Notes under the pieces: generated by a model
Told to the model about the DNA's origin: nothing
Databases searched by the model: none
What the model saw: the letters and a program-made list of their open reading frames with translations, nothing else
Shown: one piece after another, positions 1-8,128 of the stretch
How the letters are laid out: the number at the start of each line of letters is the position of its first letter
How positions within the stretch are numbered: position 1 is the first letter of the stretch
Assembly (NCBI RefSeq): GCF_020026925.1
Contig: NZ_JAIQDW010000008.1
Span: 142,386 to 206,385, forward strand
Length of the DNA: 64,000 bases
DNA from: Flavobacterium hibisci
GTDB lineage: Bacteria > Bacteroidota > Bacteroidia > Flavobacteriales > Flavobacteriaceae
Direction: 5' to 3'
Position numbers and translations under genes: made by a program

Positions 1-913
1 ATGTCTTAATCGTTTTAACCAACTGCTCGCTTACTGCTACGGCATTGGCATCTGATTGTTTTACAATTTGAAGTACAATGGCACTTTTTTGATCTACACG
101 CGCAATTTTCTCCGCAATTTTTTGTGTATCCTGAACGTCAGCAATATCGCCTAAACGAACCTGGATTCCGTTTTGAGAAGAAACTACTAAGTTTCTTAGC
201 TCCTCAACGTTTTTATATTTACCCGCTAAACGGATTAAGATTTTTTGATTTCTAGTTTGAATGTTTCCTGTTGGGAAATCCAGGTTAGAAGTCAAAATAG
301 TCTGCTGAACCTGAGGAACAGAAAGTCCGTAACCCTGCATTTTTACAGCATCAAGGTTTACCTGAATTTCACGTTCTTGTCCACCAATAATGTTTACCTG
401 GGCAACACCTTGTACACGGGATAAAACGGGTGCAATCTTTTTATCGATCAAATCGTAAAAAGCAGCTTCGTCCATTTTACCATTCGCACCAAGCGTCATA
501 ATTGGTAAATCACTCAAAGAGAATTTAGTCAAAGACGGCGGATCGGCATCATCTGGAAGATCACTTAAAATCGCATTGATTTTACGCTGTGCATCGTTCA
601 TCGAAATATCTACGTTAGCAGTAGAAAGTAATGTAATCGATACTACAGAAAGTGACTCATAAGATTTCGAATCAATTTTCTTGATATTTTCTAATGACGC
701 AATCGCATCTTCAATCTTTTTTGTTACTGTATTTTCGACCTCACTTGGCGAAGCTCCAGGATATACAGTAGAAACCGTAATAACGTTGGTTTCAAATTTC
801 GGGATCAGCTCATAACCTAACTGGCTGTAGCTGAACAATCCACCTAAAATCAGAATTGTAAACAATACAATTACTAACGACGGACGTTTTATGGATATTT
901 CGGCTAATTTCAT
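1..913 (-). CDS. RND efflux permease (AcrB/HAE1 family), N-terminal part, cut by window edge
   Basis: The minus-strand frame opens at the ATG ending at 913 and stays open to the window edge, giving about 304 residues of a protein that normally has over 1000. It begins MKLAEISIKRPSLVIVLFTILILGGLFSY in overlapping pieces typical of an RND pump: a short cytoplasmic start, TM1 at about residues 12-30, then the periplasmic porter domain with the usual 'YPGASPSEVENTVT' and 'GVAQVNIIGG' segments. It would be the inner-membrane, proton-driven pump of a tripartite exporter. It is the last visible gene of the operon tetR-tolC-adaptor-pump, 28 bp after the adaptor. The substrate cannot be told from sequence. 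The C-terminal half lies outside the window. Confidence 0.93.
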   Translation of the reverse strand, partial: MKLAEISIKRPSLVIVLFTILILGGLFSYSQLGYELIPKFETNVITVSTVYPGASPSEVENTVTKKIEDAIASLENIKKIDSKSYESLSVVSITLLSTANVDISMNDAQRKINAILSDLPDDADPPSLTKFSLSDLPIMTLGANGKMDEAAFYDLIDKKIAPVLSRVQGVAQVNIIGGQEREIQVNLDAVKMQGYGLSVPQVQQTILTSNLDFPTGNIQTRNQKILIRLAGKYKNVEELRNLVVSSQNGIQVRLGDIADVQDTQKIAEKIARVDQKSAIVLQIVKQSDANAVAVSEQLVKTIKT

Positions 914-941
914 ATATGCTGTTTATTGATTTTACAATCAA

Positions 942-2009
942 TTATTTAATAATTTCTACTGTATTTCCGTCTTGTAAGTTAATTTGTCCCGTTACTATTA
1001 CGGTTTCCCCATCATTTAATCCATCGATAATTTCAACTTTATCACCTAAGATTCTGCCGGCTACGACTTTTTTCAATTTGGCAACATTGTTTTCAACCAC
1101 AAATATTTGGTTGCTGCTTACACTTCCTACGAAAGCATTTCTTGGAACAATTTTCAGGTTTTGTTTTTGGTTGTTACCACCAAAATTTGCTGTCCCGTAC
1201 ATACCCGCTTTTAAATCGTTATTTGAATTATTTGTAATTTCGATTTCAACAGGAAAGTTTAAAGAAGCATCAGCTTTTGAAGCAATGAAAGTAATTTTTC
1301 CGGAGAAATTTTTGTCAGGATAAACACTTGCGGTAATGTTAACTGTGTTTCCTAATTTTAAACTTGCAACCTGACTTTCATTTACAGTAACAGTCAGTTT
1401 TAATTTGGATGTATTTACAATATCAAATAATGCAGTTGCAGGCATACCACTTAAGATAGATCCCGGTTCAATATATTTTTTATTGATGAATCCGTTGATT
1501 GGTGCTTTTACTTTTGTGTCACCAACATTAATATTTGCTTGTTTTAAATTAGATTCAGCATTTGTTAAAGCCAATTTTGCCTGATCTAATTGTTGTTTTG
1601 TAACACCACCTGTTTTAAAAGCATTTTCATATCTGCTGTAATCAGATTTTGCATTTTGGTAAACTGCCTGAGCCTGTTGTGCACTCACATTAATCGCATC
1701 GCCTCTCATAGTTAGTAAAGTCTGGCCAACTCTTACATAGTCACCTTCTTTTACTAAAACACGGATTACTTTTCCGGACTTTTCAGCAGAGAAAGTCAAT
1801 TCCTGAATAGGCTCAAAGTTTCCGTTGGCCGTAAAACCCAGATTTACATCTTCTGTTTTAACTGTTGCTACTTTTACAGAAACAGCAGCATTTTTTTGTG
1901 CCACAATAGCAGTTTTAGCCTCATTTTCGGTTTTATTTTTATTTAAAAGGTAGCTAATCCCGGCAAAAGCTGCGGCTATGATTACGATTGTTATAATTAT
2001 TTTCTTCAT
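942..2009 (-). CDS. RND efflux periplasmic adaptor (membrane fusion protein, HlyD/MexA type)
   Basis: A 355-residue protein with an N-terminal membrane anchor (about residues 3-20), a barrel-sandwich/lipoyl-like segment split around an alpha-helical hairpin (residues about 80-160, rich in Ala, Gln and Lys), then beta-barrel and membrane-proximal domains ending in 'GLNDGETVIVTGQINLQDGNTVEIIK'. These are the standard parts of the adaptor that links an RND pump to its TolC channel. It lies 9 bp after the tolC-like gene and 28 bp before the pump gene, so the three are almost certainly co-transcribed. The lack of a lipobox Cys suggests a TM anchor rather than a lipid anchor. The family assignment is firm; the substrate is unknown. 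Confidence 0.93.
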   Translation of the reverse strand: MKKIIITIVIIAAAFAGISYLLNKNKTENEAKTAIVAQKNAAVSVKVATVKTEDVNLGFTANGNFEPIQELTFSAEKSGKVIRVLVKEGDYVRVGQTLLTMRGDAINVSAQQAQAVYQNAKSDYSRYENAFKTGGVTKQQLDQAKLALTNAESNLKQANINVGDTKVKAPINGFINKKYIEPGSILSGMPATALFDIVNTSKLKLTVTVNESQVASLKLGNTVNITASVYPDKNFSGKITFIASKADASLNFPVEIEITNNSNNDLKAGMYGTANFGGNNQKQNLKIVPRNAFVGSVSSNQIFVVENNVAKLKKVVAGRILGDKVEIIDGLNDGETVIVTGQINLQDGNTVEIIK

Positions 2010-2018
2010 TGTAATTAG

Positions 2019-3353
2019 TTATTTAATAAGAGTTTTTAGTTCGCCTTTTGATTTGATTAGTGATATCTCGGCAATTTTATAATTTAAAACTGCTGTGCTA
2101 TAATTGTTTTGAGCTTCCTGATTTGCGTTTTCAGCATCCAGTAAGTCGGTCAATGATGCTAATCCCTGCAAGTAATTGTTTTTGGTATTGCTTAAAATTT
2201 CACTGGCAAGGCGCATATTTTCTTTTTGGTTCTCAATGGTAACAAGATTGTTGTTGATTTGCGTCATGGCATTTTTATAATCAAGGTCAAGAGAAAGTTT
2301 AGTGTCTTTCATATCTTCCTGAAGTGATCTGATTTCAATATCTGCCTGTCTTACTTTTGCACGGGTTCCAAAACCGGTAAAAATTGGGATGCGTAAATTC
2401 AGTCCAATCGAAGAGAAGTCAGACCAATAAACTCCGTCTTTTGGTTTTGCAAACCATGGTAGCTCTGGTCCCTGACCAATATAGTTGTAACCTGCAGTTA
2501 GTGAAAGTGTAGGGTAATATCCTGCTTCGACTGCTTTTTTATTATATGATAACAGTTCCTCTTGTTTTTTTAACAGCAGGTATTCTGTTCTGTTTTCTAC
2601 ATTAGGATTTTCAGTCAATGCTGCAGATGTAGCCTGAAACTCTTCTAAAGGAATTTCAATTTGGGTTTCAATAGGCATTCCCATGTAAAACTTTAAAGCA
2701 TTTTCCTGTAACGCAACCTGATTTTTAACTTGTTGACGTTCGGTATCAATATTTGATAATTTTACAACAATACGGTCTAAATCAATTTTTTTTGCTAAAC
2801 CATTATCAAACTGTCCTTTTACAATGTCACGAACTTTTGTTGTATTTGCATAAGTGCTGTCTAATAAAGCCAGTCTTTCTCGTTGAACATAAACAGTATA
2901 ATAATTGTTGGCTACTCTTTCAATCACCTGTTCTTCTGTCAGCTGATCATTTATCTGATAAAATTCACGGGTAGATCTCGCCGCTTTTAATCCTGTAAAA
3001 ACAGACTGATCAAAAATGGCCTGAGTTAATGATATTCCGGCAGTCGAAGTCCATTTTTGTCCAAAAGCTGCCTGAATTGTGGTTCCCGGTGCGTTAAAAG
3101 CTGCTCCGTCAATAACGGTTGTCTGAAGTACGGGGTTATACGTTAAATTACCATTTGCGGAAATTTGCGGTAATGCTCTTGACCGTATTTCCTGAATTTT
3201 ATATTCACTGTTTTCAACCTGCAATTTAGATTTCTTAGCTTCTGCTTTATTTTGAAGAGCGTAGGTAAGAGCCTCTTTTAAGGTTAGTGTCTTGACTTGT
3301 GCATTGGCGGAGAGGCCAACAGTGCACAAAAATATTAGAATGATTCTTTTCAT
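2019..3353 (-). CDS. TolC family outer-membrane efflux channel
   Basis: A 444-residue protein with a signal peptide (MKRIILIFLCTVGLSANAQ, cleavage likely after ANA) followed by two copies of the TolC repeat. Each has long coiled-coil helices and beta strands; 'LTLKEALTYALQNK' at the mature N terminus and 'QGLASLTDLLDAENANQEAQNNY' near the C terminus are family signatures. It forms the outer-membrane duct of the tripartite pump. It starts 12 bp after the tetR stop and ends 9 bp before the adaptor gene, so it belongs to the tetR operon. Length is normal for Bacteroidetes TolC proteins. Confidence 0.94.
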   Translation of the reverse strand: MKRIILIFLCTVGLSANAQVKTLTLKEALTYALQNKAEAKKSKLQVENSEYKIQEIRSRALPQISANGNLTYNPVLQTTVIDGAAFNAPGTTIQAAFGQKWTSTAGISLTQAIFDQSVFTGLKAARSTREFYQINDQLTEEQVIERVANNYYTVYVQRERLALLDSTYANTTKVRDIVKGQFDNGLAKKIDLDRIVVKLSNIDTERQQVKNQVALQENALKFYMGMPIETQIEIPLEEFQATSAALTENPNVENRTEYLLLKKQEELLSYNKKAVEAGYYPTLSLTAGYNYIGQGPELPWFAKPKDGVYWSDFSSIGLNLRIPIFTGFGTRAKVRQADIEIRSLQEDMKDTKLSLDLDYKNAMTQINNNLVTIENQKENMRLASEILSNTKNNYLQGLASLTDLLDAENANQEAQNNYSTAVLNYKIAEISLIKSKGELKTLIK

Positions 3354-3365
3354 ATAGATTGATGA

Positions 3366-3965
3366 TTAAGTAATAATTTTTTTAAGTTGTTTTTCTAATT
3401 CTGCAATTCCTAATGGGGTTGACATTGCTCTGGTGTGATATTCTAAGGCCTCTAATTCTAATTTTTGCGCTTCTTTGTCTGATACTGTTGTTTCATTAAT
3501 GTAAAAAATTAAAGTGTAATAAAACCGTACATATACATCAATATTCAGGTCTGCCCTGTATAAGTTTTGACGAATTCCTTTTTCAATATTTTCTCTAAAC
3601 CATTGGCTGCATTGTTCTATTTCCTGAGTCATAACTTTATGGTAAATTTCAGGATAATGTTTTTTAAGCTGATAAATGGGAGACGAATCCAAACTGTTTG
3701 TAAACATTTCGCAAAACATTTCACGGATTTCAAAATTCTCCTGAATTGCATTATTGTTTTTAGCTACAATCGTATCAATGATTTCATGTACCTGTTTATG
3801 AACTAAAGTTGTGCTTTCTTCTATTAAAATCTCTTTATTACAAAAGTATTTGTAAATCGTTTTTTTTGAAATGCACATTTCACCTGCGATATCATCCATT
3901 GTGACACTTTTAAAACCTAGTTTTAAAAATAGCTCACTTGCTTTTGATATGATTTTCTCTTTCAT
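3366..3965 (-). CDS. TetR/AcrR family transcriptional regulator
   Basis: A 199-residue protein with an N-terminal TetR helix-turn-helix: 'KASELFLKLGFKSVTMDDIAGEMCISKKTIYKYFCNKEIL' spans residues about 7-47, and the C-terminal helices form the ligand and dimer domain. It is the first gene of the efflux operon and probably represses it. A likely operator, GGAAACT-N14-ACTGTCC at 3999-4026, sits directly upstream of its -7 element (3987-3994), which fits autoregulation. The same operator in better form flanks the promoter of the divergently placed regulon candidate, the yceI-like gene at 4073-4594. The ligand is unknown. Confidence 0.93.
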   Translation of the reverse strand: MKEKIISKASELFLKLGFKSVTMDDIAGEMCISKKTIYKYFCNKEILIEESTTLVHKQVHEIIDTIVAKNNNAIQENFEIREMFCEMFTNSLDSSPIYQLKKHYPEIYHKVMTQEIEQCSQWFRENIEKGIRQNLYRADLNIDVYVRFYYTLIFYINETTVSDKEAQKLELEALEYHTRAMSTPLGIAELEKQLKKIIT

Positions 3966-3986
3966 TATTAATTTTCTCTTTCATTA

Positions 3987-4026
3987 CAAATATATTCAGG
4001 AAACTAAAGTTAAGAAAAAACTGTCC
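3987..4026 (-). promoter_or_regulatory. Promoter and putative TetR operator of the efflux operon
   Basis: On the minus strand TATATTTG (3987-3994) matches the flavobacterial -7 element TAnnTTTG, 21 bp before the tetR ATG. No good -33 TTG is visible at the right distance. Immediately upstream, 3999-4026 reads GGAAACT-N14-ACTGTCC. This has the same 28-bp frame as the two operators near 4639-4711, and its reverse complement matches the first of them at 21 of 28 positions. Binding there would cover the spacer and -33 region. Confidence 0.6.
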
Positions 4027-4072
4027 AATATATTCGTAATTATTTTACATTCCCTTATTCATTTCGTAAGAT

Positions 4073-4594
4073 TTATATGCTGAATTCTAAGTTTGCAATA
4101 AGTTTGATGTCTTTTCCTAACGCTAATCCTCCGTTGAGGTTGTTGGAATTATAGTCTAAACCAAAATCCTGGCGTTTAATATCTCCTTTAATTTCAAAAG
4201 CTACTTTTTTCTCCCCATTATAAGTATTGACACCAATAAACTCTGCATCAAGCTCGACTACTTTGGTCACATCTTTTATGGTTAAATCACCTTTAAAAAA
4301 ATTGATATTATTATTTACTTTTTGAAAAGAGGTCGATTTGAAACTAATAATCGGATGCTCATTCACGTTAAAAAAATCATTTAACTGTAAGTGTGAATCA
4401 ATTTGTTGAAAACTGTCATTCTTGTTATTTATGTCTAAAGAAAATTCAACAGAAGCATCTTCAATTTCATTATCCTCGATATTTACATAGCCATCAAACT
4501 TGTTTGCGTTTCCTCCCAAATAAGCGATTATCGAATGCCTCATTTTTATTAAAACATCTGACTGGCTAGAATCTACGGTCCATGTTGTTCTCAT
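4073..4594 (-). CDS. YceI-like family protein (lipocalin-fold isoprenoid-binding type)
   Basis: A 173-residue protein with the YceI pattern from end to end: 'WTVDSSQSDVLIKMRHSIIAYLGGNANKFDGYV' at the start, 'FKGDLTIKDVTKVVELDAEF' in the middle, 'KRQDFGLDYN' and 'GKDIKLIANLEF' at the end. Members bind polyisoprenoid-like ligands in an extended lipocalin barrel. No signal peptide is visible, unlike E. coli YceI, so it is probably cytoplasmic. Two inverted 28-bp operators flank its promoter (4639-4711), suggesting co-control with the TetR-run efflux pump. Confidence 0.9.
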   Translation of the reverse strand: MRTTWTVDSSQSDVLIKMRHSIIAYLGGNANKFDGYVNIEDNEIEDASVEFSLDINNKNDSFQQIDSHLQLNDFFNVNEHPIISFKSTSFQKVNNNINFFKGDLTIKDVTKVVELDAEFIGVNTYNGEKKVAFEIKGDIKRQDFGLDYNSNNLNGGLALGKDIKLIANLEFSI

Positions 4595-4638
4595 ACATTT
4601 TTAATTTTGTTGAGTTTATATTTAGCTTAAATTCTTTT

Positions 4639-4711
4639 GGAAACTTTTTTAGTGTCTTAAGTTTCCGTGTGCAAATATAGAAAGGAAACTCAAAACACCA
4701 AAAAAGTTTCC
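4639..4711 (-). promoter_or_regulatory. yceI promoter bracketed by two 28-bp TetR-type operators
   Basis: Site 1 (4639-4666) and site 2 (4684-4711) each read GGAAACT-N14-AGTTTCC. Site 2, reverse-complemented, matches site 1 at 25 of 28 bases. Between them on the minus strand lies TATATTTG (4672-4679), and a TTG (4699-4701) sits 19 bp upstream of it. The -33 element is therefore inside site 2 and the expected transcription start is inside site 1. This is a textbook repression layout. The regulator is inferred to be the TetR protein at 3366-3965. Confidence 0.75.
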
Positions 4712-4814
4712 ATGTTTTTTAAATAATTTTAAGAGATTGAAATGACTATGAAAACATCAGATTAAAATCCTTTTGAGCAATTAAATTTTAGACCATAGTT
4801 TCACATTTGAATTG

Positions 4815-4822
4815 TATCTTTG
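4815..4822 (+). promoter_or_regulatory. -7 promoter element of the polyprenyl synthase gene
   Basis: TATCTTTG matches TAnnTTTG and lies 26 bp before the ATG at 4849. Transcription would begin near 4829, which rules out a TTG start at 4807 and supports 4849. No clear -33 TTG at 17-23 bp was found. Confidence 0.5.
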
Positions 4823-4848
4823 AACTCGTTAATCAGATTTTCATTTTT

Positions 4849-5823
4849 ATGCACCATATTAGCCAGTACCAGGATTTTTTTATTAATTATCTAAAAAACC
4901 AAAACATTAGCAAAGAGCCTAAAAACCTATATGAACCTATTGAATATATTTTGGGGCTTGGAGGCAAACGGATGCGTCCGGTACTCACTTTAATGGCAGC
5001 AGAAGTTTTTGATGCCGATTATAAAACAGCACTTCCGGCTGCAATGGCGGTAGAAGTTTTTCATAACTTCTCTTTGGTTCATGATGATATTATGGATGAT
5101 GCACCTTTGCGAAGAGGAAAAGAAACAGTGCATGAAAAATGGAATCTTAATACAGGAATTCTATCCGGAGATGCCATGCTTATCCTTGCGTATCAATACT
5201 TTGAGCAATACGAAGCGGAAGTTTTCAGGGATTTAGCAAAGCTTTTCAGTAAAACGGCGCTGGAAGTTTGTGAAGGCCAGCAATGGGATGTAGATTTTGA
5301 ATCACGCTCAGATGTTACTATTCCTGAATATCTAAAAATGATTGAGTATAAAACAGCTGTTTTGGTTGCGGCTGCAATGAAAATGGGAGCAATTGTAGCC
5401 AAAACTTCTGGAAAAGAAGCCGATTTGATTTATGATTTTGGACTTAACTTAGGATTGGCCTTTCAGCTGCAGGATGATTATTTAGATGCCTTTGGAGATC
5501 CTGAAACTTTTGGAAAACAAGTAGGAGGAGATATTATCGAAAACAAAAAAACCTATTTGTACTTAAAAGCAATAGAGTTTTCTGCTCCTGAAAAAACGGC
5601 AGAATTGCAGAGGTTATTCACTTTGCAATTGGAGGACAACACTGATAAAATAGAAAAGGCCAAAGCGGTTTTTAACGAATCGGGTGCATCCGAAGCTACT
5701 CAAAAAGCGATAGAAATGTACACTTTTAAAGCTTTTGAAACACTTGAAAAAATGGATCTCAGCGCAGAAAAGAAAAAGATCCTGAAGACTTTCGGCGAAA
5801 ATTTAATGGGCAGAAAGGTTTAA
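4849..5823 (+). CDS. Polyprenyl diphosphate synthase (trans-isoprenyl transferase)
   Basis: A 324-residue protein with both aspartate-rich motifs of trans-prenyltransferases: 'LVHDDIMDDAPLRRG' (about residues 77-91) and 'LQDDYLDAFGDP' (about residues 203-214), plus 'GGKRMRP' near residue 38. It joins allylic diphosphates to isopentenyl diphosphate through Mg2+ held by the Asp residues. The chain length, and hence whether the product feeds menaquinone or another lipid, cannot be read with confidence. The start was set at ATG 4849 because it begins MHHISQYQDFF and lies after the predicted promoter. The next gene follows after 7 bp. Confidence 0.92.
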   Translation: MHHISQYQDFFINYLKNQNISKEPKNLYEPIEYILGLGGKRMRPVLTLMAAEVFDADYKTALPAAMAVEVFHNFSLVHDDIMDDAPLRRGKETVHEKWNLNTGILSGDAMLILAYQYFEQYEAEVFRDLAKLFSKTALEVCEGQQWDVDFESRSDVTIPEYLKMIEYKTAVLVAAAMKMGAIVAKTSGKEADLIYDFGLNLGLAFQLQDDYLDAFGDPETFGKQVGGDIIENKKTYLYLKAIEFSAPEKTAELQRLFTLQLEDNTDKIEKAKAVFNESGASEATQKAIEMYTFKAFETLEKMDLSAEKKKILKTFGENLMGRKV

Positions 5824-5830
5824 TATTCAA

Positions 5831-6568
5831 ATGATGGATGCCTTAATAAATAAATTTTTTACCGACAGAAATAGTAATGCGAAAATGCAGCTGTTTTTTG
5901 CGGCATGTTTTCCTTTTTTTACCCTTTTTGCTTTAGGAATTGACAGTATTGCATTTAAAGAAAATTATTTTGACGGGCGACAAATTACAAATATTTTAGC
6001 CATACTTTATTTTTCTTTCTTTTTTGGGGTTTCCGGTTCTTATTTAAAGAAACTCATGTTTGTGATGGTCTTTTTGTCTTATATAGGAGAACTGATTTTT
6101 TGCACTTTACTTGGGATGTATCATTACAGAACAACGGTCATTCCATTATATGTTCCTTTCGGCCACGCCATTGTTTATGCTTCAGGTTATGTTTTTGCTC
6201 ATACACAATGGGCGCTCAAAAACGATAATCTTCTTCGAAAATATTTTGCAGTTGGATTTGCGTTACTGTTTTTAGCCGTTGGAATATTTCTTAAAGATCT
6301 TTTCTCATTGATCTTTGGAGTTTTTTTCTTTTTGATTTTAAAGCGAAAAAAATGGCAGAATTTATATTATTTTATCGCCCTTTGTGTTATATTTATTGAG
6401 CTAGGCGGAACATATTTTCAATGCTGGAAATGGGTACCAAAAACCTTCGGATTAATTCCGGCGGCTAATCCGCCAATGGGAGCTGTATTTTTCTATGCGG
6501 GCGGAGATGTCCTCTTATCTAAGATTGTAGATTATTGGAAATTAAAAACTATAAAATCCCAATATTGA
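5831..6568 (+). CDS. Multi-pass membrane protein of unknown function
   Basis: A 245-residue protein with about six or seven hydrophobic segments (near residues 20-38, 50-66, 72-95, 105-122, 140-165 and 175-195) and no motif I recognise. Conserved-looking spots are 'YVPFGHAIVYASGY' and the Trp/Cys/Gly-rich 'FQCWKWVPKTFGLIPAANPPMGAVFFYAGGD', whose polar residues may line an active site or channel. It begins with two tandem ATGs (5831 and 5834), 7 bp after the polyprenyl synthase, so the two are probably co-transcribed. A role in isoprenoid or lipid metabolism is only a context guess. Confidence 0.8.
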   Translation: MMDALINKFFTDRNSNAKMQLFFAACFPFFTLFALGIDSIAFKENYFDGRQITNILAILYFSFFFGVSGSYLKKLMFVMVFLSYIGELIFCTLLGMYHYRTTVIPLYVPFGHAIVYASGYVFAHTQWALKNDNLLRKYFAVGFALLFLAVGIFLKDLFSLIFGVFFFLILKRKKWQNLYYFIALCVIFIELGGTYFQCWKWVPKTFGLIPAANPPMGAVFFYAGGDVLLSKIVDYWKLKTIKSQY

Positions 6569-6666
6569 TTGTTATTGAATTGATTTTTGGGATTGCTATT
6601 GAAATTGATCTTTGAGATTCCCATTGATTTTTGCCATTGCCATTGAATTTTGAAATTGAAAAACCT

Positions 6667-7020
6667 ATGTACGTTTCGCCATTAAATACCGATTTGTTAT
6701 TCGAAGAAGCTCAAAAAGATTCTTTATTCCTGAACTTGATCGAACAGCTCAATAAGGATTTTAATCTGGCAAACGAAGGAATTGATTTTCCGCTAAGTAT
6801 TGTTCCGGAGGAATTAAAAATCCAGCTTCACGAAAAAATCTACAGAATGATTCAGTACAAATTTGCTGAATATCTTAATCTGCTCTATATAATTGATGTT
6901 CCGGAAAACGAAATCAAACAACTCGACGGATCAGATTTGGTTGTTCTTGCTGAAGAGGTTTCTTTTTTAATATTGAAGAGAGAATGGCAGAAGGTTTGGT
7001 TTAGAAATTTTTACAAATAG
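6667..7020 (+). CDS. Conserved hypothetical protein, about 117 residues
   Basis: A small acidic, mostly helical protein starting MYVSPLNTDLLFEEAQKDSLFLNLIEQLNKDF and ending 'SFLILKREWQKVWFRNFYK'. No signal peptide, membrane segment or known motif is visible. The ATG at 6667 is preferred over an upstream TTG at 6631 because the intervening sequence is part of an AT-rich repeat of CCATTG/GATTTTTG units. It follows the membrane-protein gene by about 100 bp. A perfect terminator hairpin closes the group at 7167-7201. Function unknown. Confidence 0.75.
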   Translation: MYVSPLNTDLLFEEAQKDSLFLNLIEQLNKDFNLANEGIDFPLSIVPEELKIQLHEKIYRMIQYKFAEYLNLLYIIDVPENEIKQLDGSDLVVLAEEVSFLILKREWQKVWFRNFYK

Positions 7021-7166
7021 GTTATTCAGTTGTCATAATGCTATAATTTTCAGGTTCTTAGTAAAAAAAATATGGGTCAGCGTATAAAAATGTATACATA
7101 TGGGTATTTCAATTTACAGTTCATAAACTTTGTTATTAGTGCTGAATCTCTCAGTCAATTGATAAA

Positions 7167-7201
7167 AAAAATCCATTTTTATCAAGTAAAAATGGATTTT
7201 T
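7167..7201. terminator. Bidirectional terminator hairpin
   Basis: A perfect 15-bp inverted repeat, AAAAATCCATTTTTA with its complement, surrounds a 5-base loop and has A and T runs at its ends. It lies between the rightward gene ending at 7020 and the leftward gene ending at 7220 and can serve both. Confidence 0.85.
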
Positions 7202-7219
7202 AGATAATTAATAATTTAC

Positions 7220-7426
7220 CTATCTGAACTTTTCAATACGTTTAGTGAATATGTTAGCACCAAAAATAATTGCTCCCATAACAAATGGAACAAAGTGAGA
7301 AATTTGCCAAAAAAGATCAATGCCTGCTTTTAATCCTTGATCTAACGTTTCAAACATACCTAAACCAATAAAGAATAAGCAAATGGCAAAAAGTACAAAT
7401 TGAATTTTATAATTTATTTTAATCAT
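7220..7426 (-). CDS. Small two-TM membrane protein
   Basis: A 68-residue protein with two hydrophobic segments (about residues 9-25 and 39-58) joined by 'FETLDQGLKAGIDLFWQISHF', with basic ends (MIKINYK, FTKRIEKFR). No known domain. The regular hydrophobic pattern and the clean terminator downstream argue for a real gene. Both ends are probably cytoplasmic by the positive-inside rule. It sits 29 bp after a leftward outer-membrane protein gene. Confidence 0.65.
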   Translation of the reverse strand: MIKINYKIQFVLFAICLFFIGLGMFETLDQGLKAGIDLFWQISHFVPFVMGAIIFGANIFTKRIEKFR

Positions 7427-7455
7427 GATGATGATTTAATTAACAACTCAGAAAC

Positions 7456-8010
7456 TTAAAAATAAACCCTCACAAAAGGCATAAACGCAGATCCGTAAAG
7501 GCTTCTTTTGCTGTTAAATAAAACATCATAACGACCACCTATAGTGACACTTCCGCTTCTGTATCCGGCTCCTAAAAACAAAGCCGTATTCCAGTAATTA
7601 TCAGAAAAAGCCGTATTCATATTAGTCGCCTTATAATCTGTATTTACGCGAACCTGTTCCAGTTCGGCAGAGAGCTGAACTTCAGGAATTGGATTTACTA
7701 AACCTATAATGCTGCCTCCATAGACATAGGAACTGTAGTAATTTTTAGAAGAAAGATAACCAAACTGGAGTCCGGCACCAACAGCTACAATTTCGTTAAT
7801 GTTGTAAATGGCACTTGGCATTACAGAAATATCTGTATATCCTGAACCAAATCCAATACCTAGTCCGCCACCAAATTGTACTTTATTCCAAAACTGCTGA
7901 TTGTTATCGATTACATTATTTTCTTCCTGTGCAATTATAAGATTTGAAAATAGGCTAATCAAAATCACAAAAAATGATTTGAAAACGATTGAAAGATGAA
8001 TATTCTTCAT
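7456..8010 (-). CDS. Small secreted outer-membrane beta-barrel-like protein
   Basis: A protein of about 184 residues with a clear signal peptide (MKNIHLSIVFKSFFVILISLFSNLIIAQ, cleaved near Ala-Gln). Alternating beta strands follow, such as 'VQFGGGLGIGFGSGYTDISVMPSAIYNINEIVAVGAGLQFGYLSS' and 'TALFLGAGYRSGSVTIGGRYDVLF', and the chain ends in an aromatic strand 'FMPFVRVYF', as in outer-membrane barrels. The ATG at 8010 was chosen over one 21 bp upstream because it begins the signal peptide directly. It is divergent from sucA. The exact role is unknown. Confidence 0.8.
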   Translation of the reverse strand: MKNIHLSIVFKSFFVILISLFSNLIIAQEENNVIDNNQQFWNKVQFGGGLGIGFGSGYTDISVMPSAIYNINEIVAVGAGLQFGYLSSKNYYSSYVYGGSIIGLVNPIPEVQLSAELEQVRVNTDYKATNMNTAFSDNYWNTALFLGAGYRSGSVTIGGRYDVLFNSKRSLYGSAFMPFVRVYF

Positions 8011-8082
8011 AGTTTGCGCTATTTTTAACAAATTTTTACGTAAAAGTACGTAAAAAAATCATTTAAATAATATCGTTTGTTG

Positions 8083-8090
8083 TACTTTTG
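8083..8090 (+). promoter_or_regulatory. -7 promoter element of sucA
   Basis: TACTTTTG matches TAnnTTTG and lies 38 bp before the sucA ATG. A matching -33 TTG was not found, so only the -7 part is called. Confidence 0.5.
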
Positions 8091-8128
8091 CCATTCTATA
8101 TAACAAAAAGTATATTCACTCAAATATT

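Noticed and set aside
916..1323. A 135-codon plus-strand frame opposite the efflux adaptor
   Set aside because: Antisense to a clear gene, with a hydrophobic low-complexity product. A shadow of the adaptor's coding pattern.
6570..6660. Runs of ATTGATTTTTG/CCATTG words before 6667 as a gene or regulatory site
   Set aside because: Low-complexity tandem words without a stem or a reading frame of interest. Treated as spacer.
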